From NCBI GenBank assembly GCA_946408385.1, contig CAMJSB010000002.1, positions 1 through 64,000 of the forward strand: a DNA stretch of 64,000 nt, given 5' to 3'. The notes beneath the pieces were generated by a model. The model saw nothing but the letters and a program-made list of their open reading frames with translations. It did not search any database and had not been told where the DNA came from. The first letter of the stretch is position 1, and every line of letters begins with the position of its first letter. The position numbers and the translations under genes are program-made. This document shows, in pieces, positions 54,878 to 64,000 of this stretch. Source of the DNA: an uncultured bacterium (GTDB lineage: Bacteria; Patescibacteriota; Gracilibacteria; Absconditabacterales; Absconditicoccaceae).

Positions 54878-56080
54878 CTATATTATGAATTTTCCGTTTT
54901 CATATATGAGAATTTCATCTCAATTTACCATAGTTCAGATTACCTTCCTCGGAGCAGTAGAAATTACATCTACATGTTCAGGCGACATATTGAGTCAGAT
55001 TGATTTTTTGAATTCTGGATTATCCAACTGTGACTTATCTCCTGCATAGCATTCATCGAATCCTCTTCACAACGCCACATGAGTATTTCCATATTCTCAC
55101 CCCACATTTTCATCAAAAAGCGTTTCTGCCATGAAATGAGTAATCCTTGATACTCTAGCATCAGTCAAACTAAATTCTCATAAATAATCCATTCACTCAA
55201 TCTTTACCATCTCTTGCAAAATATCATCATTTTTATCTGCATAAGCGGAAACCAATTTTCAATCCTTAAATTCCAATCTGATTCACTCTATCAGATTTCC
55301 ATATCTATACAAAGGTTGATTACATTTCATTCGTCCATTTACATCCCTACAGTCTGGAGAAGTAAACACTTCAAATGATGGGATATTACATCCTCATCCA
55401 GCTTCCCACAAACGGTCAGCTCAAATTTTTAGTTTCAAATCTTCATCTGGACCTATTACATGAACATATTCTAGTTTCAATTCATTAAGTTTATCTCTCA
55501 CACGACAAATTTCTCAGTTTATTTCTTTCCATTTTTGAACAGGATCCGATTCATCTAGAAAACATGCAGAAATTATTTGATTCCAATATTCTTCCAATGA
55601 AAGTCCGGCTTCTTTCGCCATAGCTTCAGTCCCATACATACATATAGTTCGTGAAAATTTTCATTCTCTTTCTTTTTTGTCCCTCAAATCACGAAATTTC
55701 CTATTTGATTGGATTCTTTTCATCATTTTGGATGGATCTATTCCATCCAGTTCATGCAAATCTGAATCTGCAATCACCAGTATATTATGAGTCATAGATT
55801 CAATTTTTCATTTTTGATAAGCTTCTGGAACAAAACTAAGCTGTTCGTCTGATGCATTTTCATAAAAATTTCTAGCTACTCCATCTGGAAGATACTGCAT
55901 AATTGGGTGTCATCATGCTTTAAGTATCGCAGTCTGAAGTGGAATATAGAACGGTTTTGCACTTTCTGGAATCTGAACAAAAACCACATCTCATTTTTTG
56001 ACTCATTTTCATCATCGAAGTGCAAAGTTTACCATCACATTCGCATATTTTTCCAATATTTCCTGACTAGGTATATACAT
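54878..56080 (-). CDS. Aminopeptidase, M29 family
   Basis: A 400-residue protein matching the thermophilic M29 (AmpS/PepS/AmpT) metalloaminopeptidases: EILEKYANVMVNFALRG at the start, SFEVFTSPDCRDVNGRMKCN (family E-V-x-T-x-P), RLEFKDGKLVSAYADKNDDI, LGEFSLTDARVSRITHFMAE then TLFDENVGGEYG (family LGExALV..xxI...F..TLxDENAxxHxAxG), and a C-terminal strand. The usual HIALG is THVALG here. It removes N-terminal residues from peptides in the cytoplasm, useful for an organism that takes up host peptides. Confidence 0.85.
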
Positions 56081-56175
56081 CTATATAATATTATAAGGAA
56101 ATTAAAAAATTTTCAAAAACAATATATTATTATATATGTTATCATTCCAAAAGCAAACAAAATTTATAAATCATT

Positions 56176-56336
56176 CTTAACATAGCGAAGAATCTTATGC
56201 ATTAGTATGTCACTTCGAAACCAATGAACCGGCTTGAAAAATCCAGGACACTCAAATAAGCTTTTCTGAATTCTTTTCATCACGCTAGTTTACACCGTTA
56301 AACGGTGCATGACAAGCTACACTCTCTCTGAATAAC
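56176..56336. repeat. Dispersed repeat with CACCGTTAAACGGTG sub-element
   Basis: Half-sites CGAAGAATCTTATGC and TTTCTGAATTCTTTTCATC flank, and the CACGCTAGTTTACACCG/TTAAACGGTGCATGACAAGC sub-element lies at 56282-56316. It fills most of the 270-base gap between the M29 and sufB genes. Confidence 0.83.
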
Positions 56337-56350
56337 ATACCCCACATTCA

Positions 56351-57739
56351 CTATCCTACACTACCTTCCATCTCCATCTGAATCAGATGATTAAGTTCTC
56401 ATGCATATTCTAGAGGAAGCTCTTTGGTAACCGATGAAATGAATCCATTCACTATCATAGCCATAGCTTTTTCTTCAGTGAGTCATCTACTCATCAAATA
56501 AAAAAGCTGATTTTCATCAATTTTTCCAGCAGTAGCTTCATGAGAAACTGTCGCATCATCGGTCTTAATTTGAATAGTAGGAATCGTATCTGAAACAGAA
56601 ATTTCATCGAGAAGTAAGGCATCACAGCGTGTTAAAGCTACAGCATTTTCTGCTCATGGCTGAATCTGCACCAATCCACGATATGTATTCACACCTCACG
56701 ATTTAGAAATAGATTTGGAAATTGTATTTGATGATGTATTTTTTCATATATGAATGACCTTTGTACCCACATCCTGATGCTGATCTTTGGATGCGACAAC
56801 TAGAGAAAGGTTATCAGATGTAGAATTATCTCATTTCAAAATCGAACATGGATAGAGCATCGTAGCTCATGAACCTAAATTTCATCCAATCCATTCCATA
56901 TGAGAGTTTTCTTCGACCAAAGCACGTTTTGTATTGAGATTAAATGTATTGAGCGACCAGTTTTCTACTGATGTATAACGCATCGATGAATTTTTTCCAA
57001 CGAAAATCTCTACACAACCAGCATGCAGTGAACGTTTATCATATTTTGGAGCTGAACATCATTCGATATAGCTGCAACTTGTTGAATCTCCCAAAACTAT
57101 TAATGTATGTTCAAATTGTCATCCCTCATATGTATTCATACGAAAATAAGCCTGTAAAGGATCAGAAATCTGAATTCATTCAGGGATATATACAAAAGTT
57201 CCACCACTCCAAACCGCTCCATGAAGTGCAGCGAACTCATGATCAGTAGATGGCACAAGTTTCATGAAATATTTACGAACTAAATCTGGATATTCACGTA
57301 TAGCTACAGAAATATCATCAAAAATGATTCAGCTTTTTTGTCGTTTCTCTTTGAGTTTATGATAAACTACCGATGAATCAAATTGTCCTCCTACTCATGC
57401 CAAGAATTGCTGCTCAGCTTCAGGAATATTTAAACGCTGAAAAATATTTTTAATATTTTGAGGAACCTTATCCCACGAATCTGCGGCTCATACGAATCAT
57501 TTTTTTGGTTTGGCATAATAAACAAGATTATCAAAATCTACCGAAGAAATATCTGGACCAAAATCTGGCTTTTTAATTTTTTGAAAAATCTTGAATGATT
57601 CGAGTCTAGACTGGAGCATCCACTCAGGTTCATTCAAATCAAATGAAATCTTTTTAATTGTTTCTTCATTTAATCATTTCAAAAAAACATCATACAATAC
57701 ATTATCTGGAGTTTCTATAAATATCTGACTATCTCCCAC
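56351..57739 (-). CDS. sufB: Fe-S cluster assembly scaffold protein SufB
   Basis: A 462-residue SufB: PKKGFVGAADSWDKVPQNIK, the GVGGQFDSSVVYHKLKEK block (family GVxAQYDSExVYH), HGAVWSGGTFVYIPEGI, SCSYIEGCSAPKYDKRSLHA (family YVEGCTAPxYxxxSLHAAVVE) and the C-terminal beta-helix with ALTRCDALLLDEISVSDTIP (family RSQCDSLLIGxxCGAxTxP), HEATAGKIDENQLFYLMSRG. SufB, usually with SufC and SufD, assembles iron-sulfur clusters. No sufC, sufD or sufS lies next to it. I chose the GTG at 57739; a TTG lies two codons upstream. Confidence 0.93.
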
Positions 57740-57808
57740 TTTCAAACAAAAAAAATTAAAACACAAAAAATATAACAAATAAATCTGAAAAATCAATCTA
57801 ACAACAAA

Positions 57809-58987
57809 TTATTTATTCTCAGGTTTTCTAAACCATCAATATGTATTATTCTTTCATTCCTCCATATTATCTTGCAGATTTCACCATAAAGAACCCCAAG
57901 AATTTCACGATCATTGATTCATAGCATATCTTCCTAAATCACCTCAATAATCACCAAATCGACTAAAATATTTTCGGAATTCATTATAATTACGCAAATT
58001 TTTACTAAAAGTAGCCGGAAACATTTTAGCTAAAAATTTAATAATTTTCCCATCAATATCATACATTATTGTATTATTTGCCCATCATATATTACTCTCA
58101 GATATTTGAGACTTCAAATAATATACCAGATCTTTTTTGTATAAGTCTTGAACTCAAATAAGCCAAAATTTTTCATCTTGTGCCAAAATTTCCTCATATC
58201 ATACGGCTTCAATATTGGATTTAAAAATTCATGACAAAAATCAGATTTTTCAATTTAATTTTTCTACTTTTTTTAAATCTCATCACTCAAATTTTATCTG
58301 AATCTCCGACTGTGGAAAAATCCAAACTAAATCTCAATGTGGAGTAATGATTACAACATTTTCATCTCTTTGCGTTTTTAATGATGGATATGATACTACA
58401 GAATTTTCCGACAAAACCTTGCTAAAATTTGGATACATTTCAAAATCTTCATTACCTTTTGAAGTAATTATCTTGATATAAGCTTCACTTTTGTCTATAG
58501 GATTATTGATTCATAAAATTTTGATTTCATTATTCCTACTTTTTATAAATCCATCTATATCCGGCGAATCTGGATAGAAATAAAATACTCCAGAAATTAG
58601 AATAAAAAAACTGAATATTCATCAAAGAACCTGTAATAAATATCTCCATCTGGATTTTAATATGGTTGTCCAGTATATTCATAAGATTATCAATCATAAC
58701 AGTACAAATAATTGGTGAGAAATATTTAATAACGGACGAAAAAATATGTGAAGAAATAGATATAAATTTCCATAAATTATCACTTTTCTAATAAACTGAT
58801 ATTTTTTATCTAGCTCGTATTCAATGGAATAATAATAAAAATACGATACACTCACGATTAAAAGATATAATCGATATTTTAGTATAAAATCGATAAACGA
58901 TGATTCCATTACAAAAACCACGAAAAATCAGAGCAGCACCCATGCTAATATAAATTGTAGTAATTGTATCAGCTGACCTTTTCTCAT
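57809..58987 (-). CDS. Membrane protein of unknown function
   Basis: A 392-residue protein with about five TM segments in the first 160 residues (LLQFILAWVLLGFFVVFVM, LYLLIVSVSYFYYYS, YLFLHIFFRPLL, LFVLLGLIILGIYW, LLQVLGGIFSFFILISGVFYF) and a soluble C-terminal domain. The tail is Gly/Asn/Trp-rich (NQGSGNSWGSLWGNLQ). No family motif. It starts 18 bases after the CutA-like gene's stop. Confidence 0.55.
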
Positions 58988-59005
58988 ATTTTTTGAAAAT
59001 TTAAA

Positions 59006-59257
59006 CTAATTTATATCGATTTTTTCTATTTGTGGAAAATTTTTAGAAAGGAAAACCAATAAATCATCCACATTTTCAGTATGAATCAAAACCATTTTTT
59101 CCTCCTCCTTTTTTATTCATTTTTCCTGTAATGAATAGTTCTGAACATAATTTAGTCTTTTTATATTATCAGCCATTCATGACTTCAATATTGCCAATAT
59201 TATTTTTCTAAGTTCCCTTGAATTTCACTTATATACAAATGTCATATATTTCATCAT
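59006..59257 (-). CDS. CutA-like divalent-ion tolerance protein
   Basis: An 83-residue protein that follows the CutA1 pattern: an alpha helix ending in SGMADNIKRLNYVQNY (family LAACVNxxxxxxSxY), then KEEEKMVLIHTENVDDLLVF (family ExxLxIKTxxxxxxxL) and FLSKNFPQIEKIDI (family xxxHPYxxPEI). It is shorter than usual CutA (about 100-110) and lacks the W-x-G signature, so the link is structural rather than certain. CutA trimers are widespread but their role is unclear. Confidence 0.5.
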
Positions 59258-59330
59258 AAACCAAAAAATTATTATCTAAAATTCTGATTTTAATGTAGTA
59301 TTTCTTATCTAAAATTCAAGACAACACTTT

Positions 59331-60590
59331 CTATATCAATCAGCTTTCTGCCAATTCCCTTTTCAATGTAGCACGATCATTAGCATTAAACATTGCCATT
59401 TCTGGTGTAATCTTTTTCTCTTTTACCAAACGAACCAAATCATCTTCCAACAAACACATTCCTGTATTTCTATACGTATAGATTACATTTCTTAGCTGAT
59501 TCATCTTATTTTCACGAATAGTATTTTCTACAGCTTTATTATTTAATAATATTTCATGTGCTGGAACCTGTCATTTTCATTCAGCACGTGTCATTAATTT
59601 CTGAACTATTACTGCTGTTAAATTTTCAGAAATCTGATTTTTAATAATTGGCTGTTCATCTTCTGGCACCATTGAAATAATTTTATTTATTGTCTGTTCT
59701 GCAGATCTAGAGTGAATTGTCGTTAAAACTAAATGTCATGTTTCGGCTAATGCAATCGCATTTCTCAATGATTCTGAATCTCTGGTTTCTCAAAATAAAA
59801 TAACATCAGGTCTCTGTCTCATCGCATATTTCATCGCTGAGGCAAAAGAAACCACATCTTTACCCAACTGTTTCTGTTCAAAAATAGATTTTTTTGGCTC
59901 AAATATATATTCGATAGGATCTTCAATAGTAATCACATGGCTCGCTCTCGTTGTATTAATTTCCTCAATCATTGCAGCAAGAGTTGTAGACTTTCATGAT
60001 CATGTAGGTCATGCTACAAAAATTATTCAACTGGTTTTTCTAGTTAATGTTCTCAAAATTTCTGGCAATCATAATTCTTGAATTGTTAAAATTTTCTCTT
60101 CAAGTAATCTGGCCACTATCATCTTATGTCACCTTTGACGAGAAATATTAATTCTATATCTACGTCCATGTACAGAATATCATAAATCACAACTTAAATT
60201 TTCATTAAATATTTCAGCATCCTCCTCCGTCATCAAAATACTACATACAGCTTCCAAAGTAGGATCTTCTAGTTTTGGTGCAGACGTTACTCTATGTACT
60301 TCTCCATAAATTCTAAGTGCTGGCTCTTCTCCATAAGTAAAATATATATCGGAACTTTTGTTACGAATCATCAACTGAGAAAGATACAACAAATAGCTTC
60401 CTGGATCCAAAACTGTTCAATCCTCCAAAACAACAGATCCATCCTCCAAAGTTCACTTTTTCAAATTAGTCTTTTTTTCATCTTTTAGAGATAAATCATT
60501 CGTTCATGAAAAATTTCCATCCAAAATTTGATTTTTATCTGTGTTATCATTCATAACATTATCACCAGATTGAGCTGTAAAATCCGCCAT
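59331..60590 (-). CDS. pilT: Type IV pilus twitching ATPase PilT
   Basis: A 419-residue PilT/PilU-type retraction ATPase with an extra 80-residue N-terminal acidic region. Walker A is GPTGSGKSTT at residues about 194-203, with all three glycines coded by TGA; the Asp box THVITIEDPIEYIFEPKKS, Walker B RQRPDVILFGETRDSES and the His box LAETGHLVLTTIHSRSAEQT follow, and the C-terminal AIRENK-like helix (ENTIRENKMNQL). Retraction of type IV pili pulls the cell toward its host and takes up DNA. No pilB or major pilin gene is in the window. Confidence 0.95.
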
Positions 60591-60733
60591 TTTTTATTTT
60601 TGTATATAAAAGGAAAATACAATTTTCACATTAATTATAATCAAAAATAAAATCTATGCAAAAAATTTAAGACTTTTTTATTTACACAATATAACACAGC
60701 CAATAAACACACAAAAATAGCCAGATTTTCAGC

Positions 60734-60762
60734 TTGCATTTTTAGTCTAAATTTCCTATAAT
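60734..60762 (+). promoter_or_regulatory. Sigma-70-type promoter of rny
   Basis: TTGCAT (60734-60739), a 17-base spacer and TATAAT (60757-60762), about 55 bases before the ATG. Confidence 0.8.
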
Positions 60763-60816
60763 TACATAGAATACATTAATCTGTATTATTTTAATAATTA
60801 CATATAAACATATAAA

Positions 60817-62322
60817 ATGTCTACACTTATTATCGCCCTCCTCGTAGCGTGAGGAGTTATTATTTGATGAATAATCTGATTTTTCGGTTACAAAAAAACC
60901 ATGACAGAAAAAGCCATTAAATTCAAAGAAAGAATGGCTAGAGCCAAAGAAATTGAAGAAGAGCTTCTAGAAGAAGCAAAGAAAAAATGAGAACAACGCA
61001 TAGCAGAAGCAGAAAAAAAAGCTGAAAAAATTGAAGAACAAAGATTAGCAAAAATGGAAGAAATTCAAAACCGTCTTTTGGATAGAGAAGAGAAGATGGA
61101 ACAAAGATTAGAAAAACTTGAAGAGGAAAAGAAAAAAGTTCTAGATTTACGCCAACAGGCTGAAGACGTAGTAAAACAGCAGATGGATAAGCTAGCTGAA
61201 ATCTGAAAATTATCTCCAAAGGAAGCCAAAGAACAGATTTTTGCTATGATTGAAAAAGAACAAGCTTCTGAAATTGAACGTTTTGTAGAAAAATACAAAA
61301 CAATCAAAACCGAAGAAGCTGAAAATGAAGCTGCCAAAATTATCGTTCAGTCTTTACCAAAATTAGCCACTCAGAATATCGATGAATTTACTACAAAAAC
61401 TGTAGACTTACCAAATGAAGAATTTAAAGGTAAACTTATTTGAAGAGAGTGAAGAAATATCTCATTTTTTGAAAAAACTACATGAGTAGAACTGATTATC
61501 GATGATACTCCATGATGTGTTAAACTGTCATCATTTGATCATGAAAAAAGATTCATTGCTGCACAAACTTTGGAAAAGTTAGTAAAGGACTGAAGAATTA
61601 ATCCTATGTATATTGAAAAGATTTACAACCAAGTAGTAGCAGATTTGGAGCAAACTTTTATAGAAAAATGAAAGGAAGCTCTGAGTATATTGAATCTTCC
61701 TATGATGAGCCCTGAAATCGTAAAAACAATATGACAATTCTTCTTACGTTTCAGTTATGGACAAAGCCTTTGGCAGCATTCAGTAGAAGTAGCCAGAATT
61801 GCTGAAGCTATCGCAATTGAAGTATGATTAGACCCTGTAATGGCCAAAAAAGCATGATTACTTCATGATGTGTGAAAAATTCTTTCAACTACATGAGAAT
61901 CTCATACTAAATTATGAGCTGACTTACTCAGAAAATGGTGAATGGATCCAATAATTATTAACGCTGCGGAATCTCATCACTATGATGTAGCAATGACTCA
62001 TCCAATTTCATGGGTAGTTGCTGCAGCCGATGCAATGTCAGCATCTCGTCCATGAGCTAGATTTGATACAAAAGAATTATTCATTGAAAAAATGTGAGAA
62101 CTTGAAAAACTCATCACTGAAGTAAACGGAGTAGACAAAGTTCATATTATGCAAGCGTGAAGAGAAATTATGGTATACGTTGATCCAAAAGAAGTACCAG
62201 ATCAAGATGTAGAAAAAGTTTTGGAAGAAATTTGAGTAAAAATAGAAGACCAACTAGATTACCCTGGAATTATCAGAATTTCATGAATCAGAGAAACAAA
62301 AATTATACAATATCTTAGATAA
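60817..62322 (+). CDS. rny: Ribonuclease Y
   Basis: A 501-residue membrane-bound endoribonuclease central to mRNA decay. An N-terminal TM helix ([18 protein letters not shown]) is followed by a long coiled coil (residues about 30-180), a KH domain near 210-270 ([20 protein letters not shown], then [29 protein letters not shown]) and the HD domain ([42 protein letters not shown]). Length and order are typical. The gene has a good promoter and is followed 30 bases later by the Lgt-like gene. Confidence 0.95.
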
Positions 62323-62352
62323 TAAGAATTTTTTTAATCATTGTGTTAACTT

Positions 62353-63135
62353 ATGTATCCTTATATTGAATTGTTTTGAGTACAAATTTCTATGATGATG
62401 GTCGGTATAATCATCGCATTTATAATTTTTTTAGCAACTGCACGAATTTTAACAAAAAGAAATCATCAGGATTTTTTGAAATTATTCTATCGATTGCCTT
62501 GATGGTTAATTTTTTCATACATATTATGACGTTATGTATCATTTGTACTAGAAAGTGGAACTTATTTTCCATCATCATTTTCAAACTTTTTAACAATATT
62601 AAGTCCACAAAATTTTAATTTCCATTTTGTTGGTTTGTTAATAGCATCATGGATATCTATTTCTCTATTCTTTTCTAGCATAAAAAGAACTGAAAATAAA
62701 AAAATACGAGCTGATATCATATTTCTCTCTCTTGCCAATACTCTCATAATATTCTGAATTTTTATTACATTATGAGATACTATCATCTGAAAACCAACAG
62801 ATAGTATGTTTGCTATACGCGCACTGACAGATAACAGCGATTTGACAAAATTTGATTGAGTTTATCCGGTATGATTGTTTATATCTTTCGGTATACTTAT
62901 AATTCACATAATTATTTCTATTCTTAGTATTATTTTCAAAAAAAACTGACTAGGAATGTGGTGATTAATTTGAATTTTAATCGTATTAAATATCGTATTT
63001 CTATTCCAATCTTATCCAAGATATTGATTAATATCAGTCTTATGAACTTCATTTGATATAAAACAATACATTTCATTCATAGTAATCATTATATGAATAA
63101 TTACAGCCATCAGTCGAGAAAAGAAAAGATTTTAG
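62353..63135 (+). CDS. Polytopic membrane protein, possibly Lgt-like
   Basis: A 260-residue protein with about seven TM segments. The start MYPYIELFGVQISMMMVGII resembles Lgt (prolipoprotein diacylglyceryl transferase), and GRYVSFVLESGTYF, FVGLLIASWISISL and GDTIIGKPTDSMFA fall where Lgt has GaRxxyVxFN, GGLxfhGGllGa and GnFxnGE. The catalytic His-Gly region is not clear. Lgt would act on the lipoproteins encoded in the window. Confidence is limited because key residues are diverged. Confidence 0.42.
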
Positions 63136-63158
63136 AAATTCACACTTAAGATTCTATT

Positions 63159-64000
63159 ATGAAATTCTTCTTTGCAAAAACAGATAGTTTATACAAAATA
63201 TTTAAGGCTTTAGAAAAAATTCCATCTCATAGAGAGGTCGAAATTTTTATTGATCCTGAGCATTCTCTTTTTGATAATGAATGGCGATGACAGCAGATAA
63301 AAGATATTCTCGATAAGAATAAAGTAGATGCAACATTTGTTACAAAAAACAAAAAGAATAGAGATTACTTAAATTCAGTCTGACTAAAAACAAATTTAAT
63401 TAAAGAAAAGCATATACAGAAAACTATAAATATTTTCTACCTATTTTTTTTCAATATAAAAAAGTTTCACCTACAAACATATGAAAGTAAAAAATATTTA
63501 TTTATTCTGATTTTTTTCTTTGAAATATTGCTTATATTATGAATTTTATGGTTTATTATTTCACTAATTGTACCTAGTGCAACCATCACATTACAACCAT
63601 CTGAAACAACAGAAACTATAATATACAATGTACGTTACTATCCAAACGGTGATTCTTCTGCTGCAAATGAAACTAGATTTTTATATGTACCTTTTTACAC
63701 TGGATCACTAAACTATAAACATGAATTAACCATTTCCACTGCAAATAGTAAATATATTTCCAACCCATCCCAGTGAGAAATAAAAATCTATAATAAAAGA
63801 AACAAAGAATACAATGTCATGAAAAACACCCAATTTAATACATCAGACGGTCTAATTTTCCGTGCTGTTGATGATTTTATTTTACCAGCATGATCCGAAA
63901 AAAAGCCATCAGAAACTATAATAACCGTAAAAGCTGATGAATATGATGACAACTGAGATTTGATTGGTATTCGCTGAAATATACCATTTAAAACACAAAT
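63159..64000 (+). CDS. Partial membrane protein with Baseplate-J-like region
   Basis: The 281 visible residues run off the window. The N-terminal 110 residues are cytoplasmic (HREVEIFIDPEHSLFDNEWR resembles a Rossmann-like strand pattern). A TM helix (IFFFEILLILGILWFIISLI) follows, then beta-rich extracytoplasmic sequence: ATITLQPSETTETI, GEIKIYNKRNKEYNVMKNT, TSDGLIFRAVDDFILPAG and KADEYDDNGDLIGIRGNIPF. This order (ITIYN, LxxxTRF, DGxxFRxxxxVxVPAG, AxxxGxxxNI) matches the Baseplate-J-like proteins of other candidate-phylum bacteria. Function unknown, possibly envelope-spanning. Confidence 0.52.

Noticed and set aside
1-64000. UGA as tryptophan (code 4, Mycoplasma type)
   Set aside because: TGA falls at invariant glycines in P-loops and in S12, S7 and HflX; TGG is used normally for Trp.

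Overview
The window is AT-rich bacterial chromosome in which TGA is a sense codon for glycine (genetic code 25). Under the standard code almost every gene breaks into short pieces. Read with TGA as Gly, about 50 long genes appear and all of them end in TAA or TAG. The assignment is forced by motifs: the PilT P-loop (GPTGSGKST) has TGA at all three glycines, the VirB4 P-loop (ATSGAGKS) at both, MurD has TGA in its GKTT loop, and S12 has TGA in KRGVC. This code is known from Candidatus Absconditabacteria (SR1) and Gracilibacteria (BD1-5/GN02), so the organism is very probably a small-genome episymbiont or predator from one of these groups; the window alone does not decide which. Shine-Dalgarno motifs are nearly absent.

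Layout. 1-7.4 kb: partial tRNA-Ser, an L,D-transpeptidase-like protein, MurD, Hsp20, a lipoprotein, then exonuclease III, a lytic transglycosylase-like protein, an RluA-type pseudouridine synthase and SecF on the minus strand. 7.5-13.7 kb: a 1467-residue Cys-rich secreted protein with TSP3 and PKD modules and a recent internal duplication, then the CCA-adding enzyme. 14-16 kb: L31, a PH-like membrane protein, CorA. 16-21.2 kb: a remnant of a protease gene, a YadA-like head-repeat adhesin, a repeat-rich patch holding a GIY-YIG nuclease, and a YifB/ComM ATPase. 21.6-25.1 kb: a zinc-ribbon membrane protein, a PilX-like protein, a large exported protein and five tRNAs. 25.3-31.1 kb: EF-P, a divergent subtilase-like protein, a tail-collar-domain protein and a second head-repeat adhesin. 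31.3-36.5 kb: a decayed PriA-like protein followed by a VirB4/VirB2-like cluster. 36.6-45 kb: a PD-(D/E)XK nuclease, HflX, a ribosomal block (S12, S7, two unknown small basic proteins, L19, L25, L28), tRNA-Lys, a WecA/TagO-like transferase and a phosphopantetheinyl transferase. 45-54.7 kb: two giant genes in tandem, one carrying two consecutive Hint (intein-like) domains. 54.9-64 kb: M29 aminopeptidase, SufB, a membrane protein, a CutA-like protein, PilT, RNase Y, an Lgt-like membrane protein and a partial Baseplate-J-like membrane protein.

How it fits together. Roughly a quarter of the window encodes very large exported Cys-rich, repeat-rich proteins. They sit with type IV pilus parts (PilT, a PilX-like protein), a VirB4/VirB2-like conjugation-type cluster and SecF. 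This is what would be expected of a cell that lives attached to a host. The two head-repeat adhesin loci are paralogous: each has a convergent protease gene, intact in one and reduced to 93 bp in the other; they share a 375-bp near-identical block and the same strong promoter. A dispersed inverted-repeat family (cores GTCATTCTGAG and GAAGAATCT) fills most intergenic gaps longer than about 300 bp.
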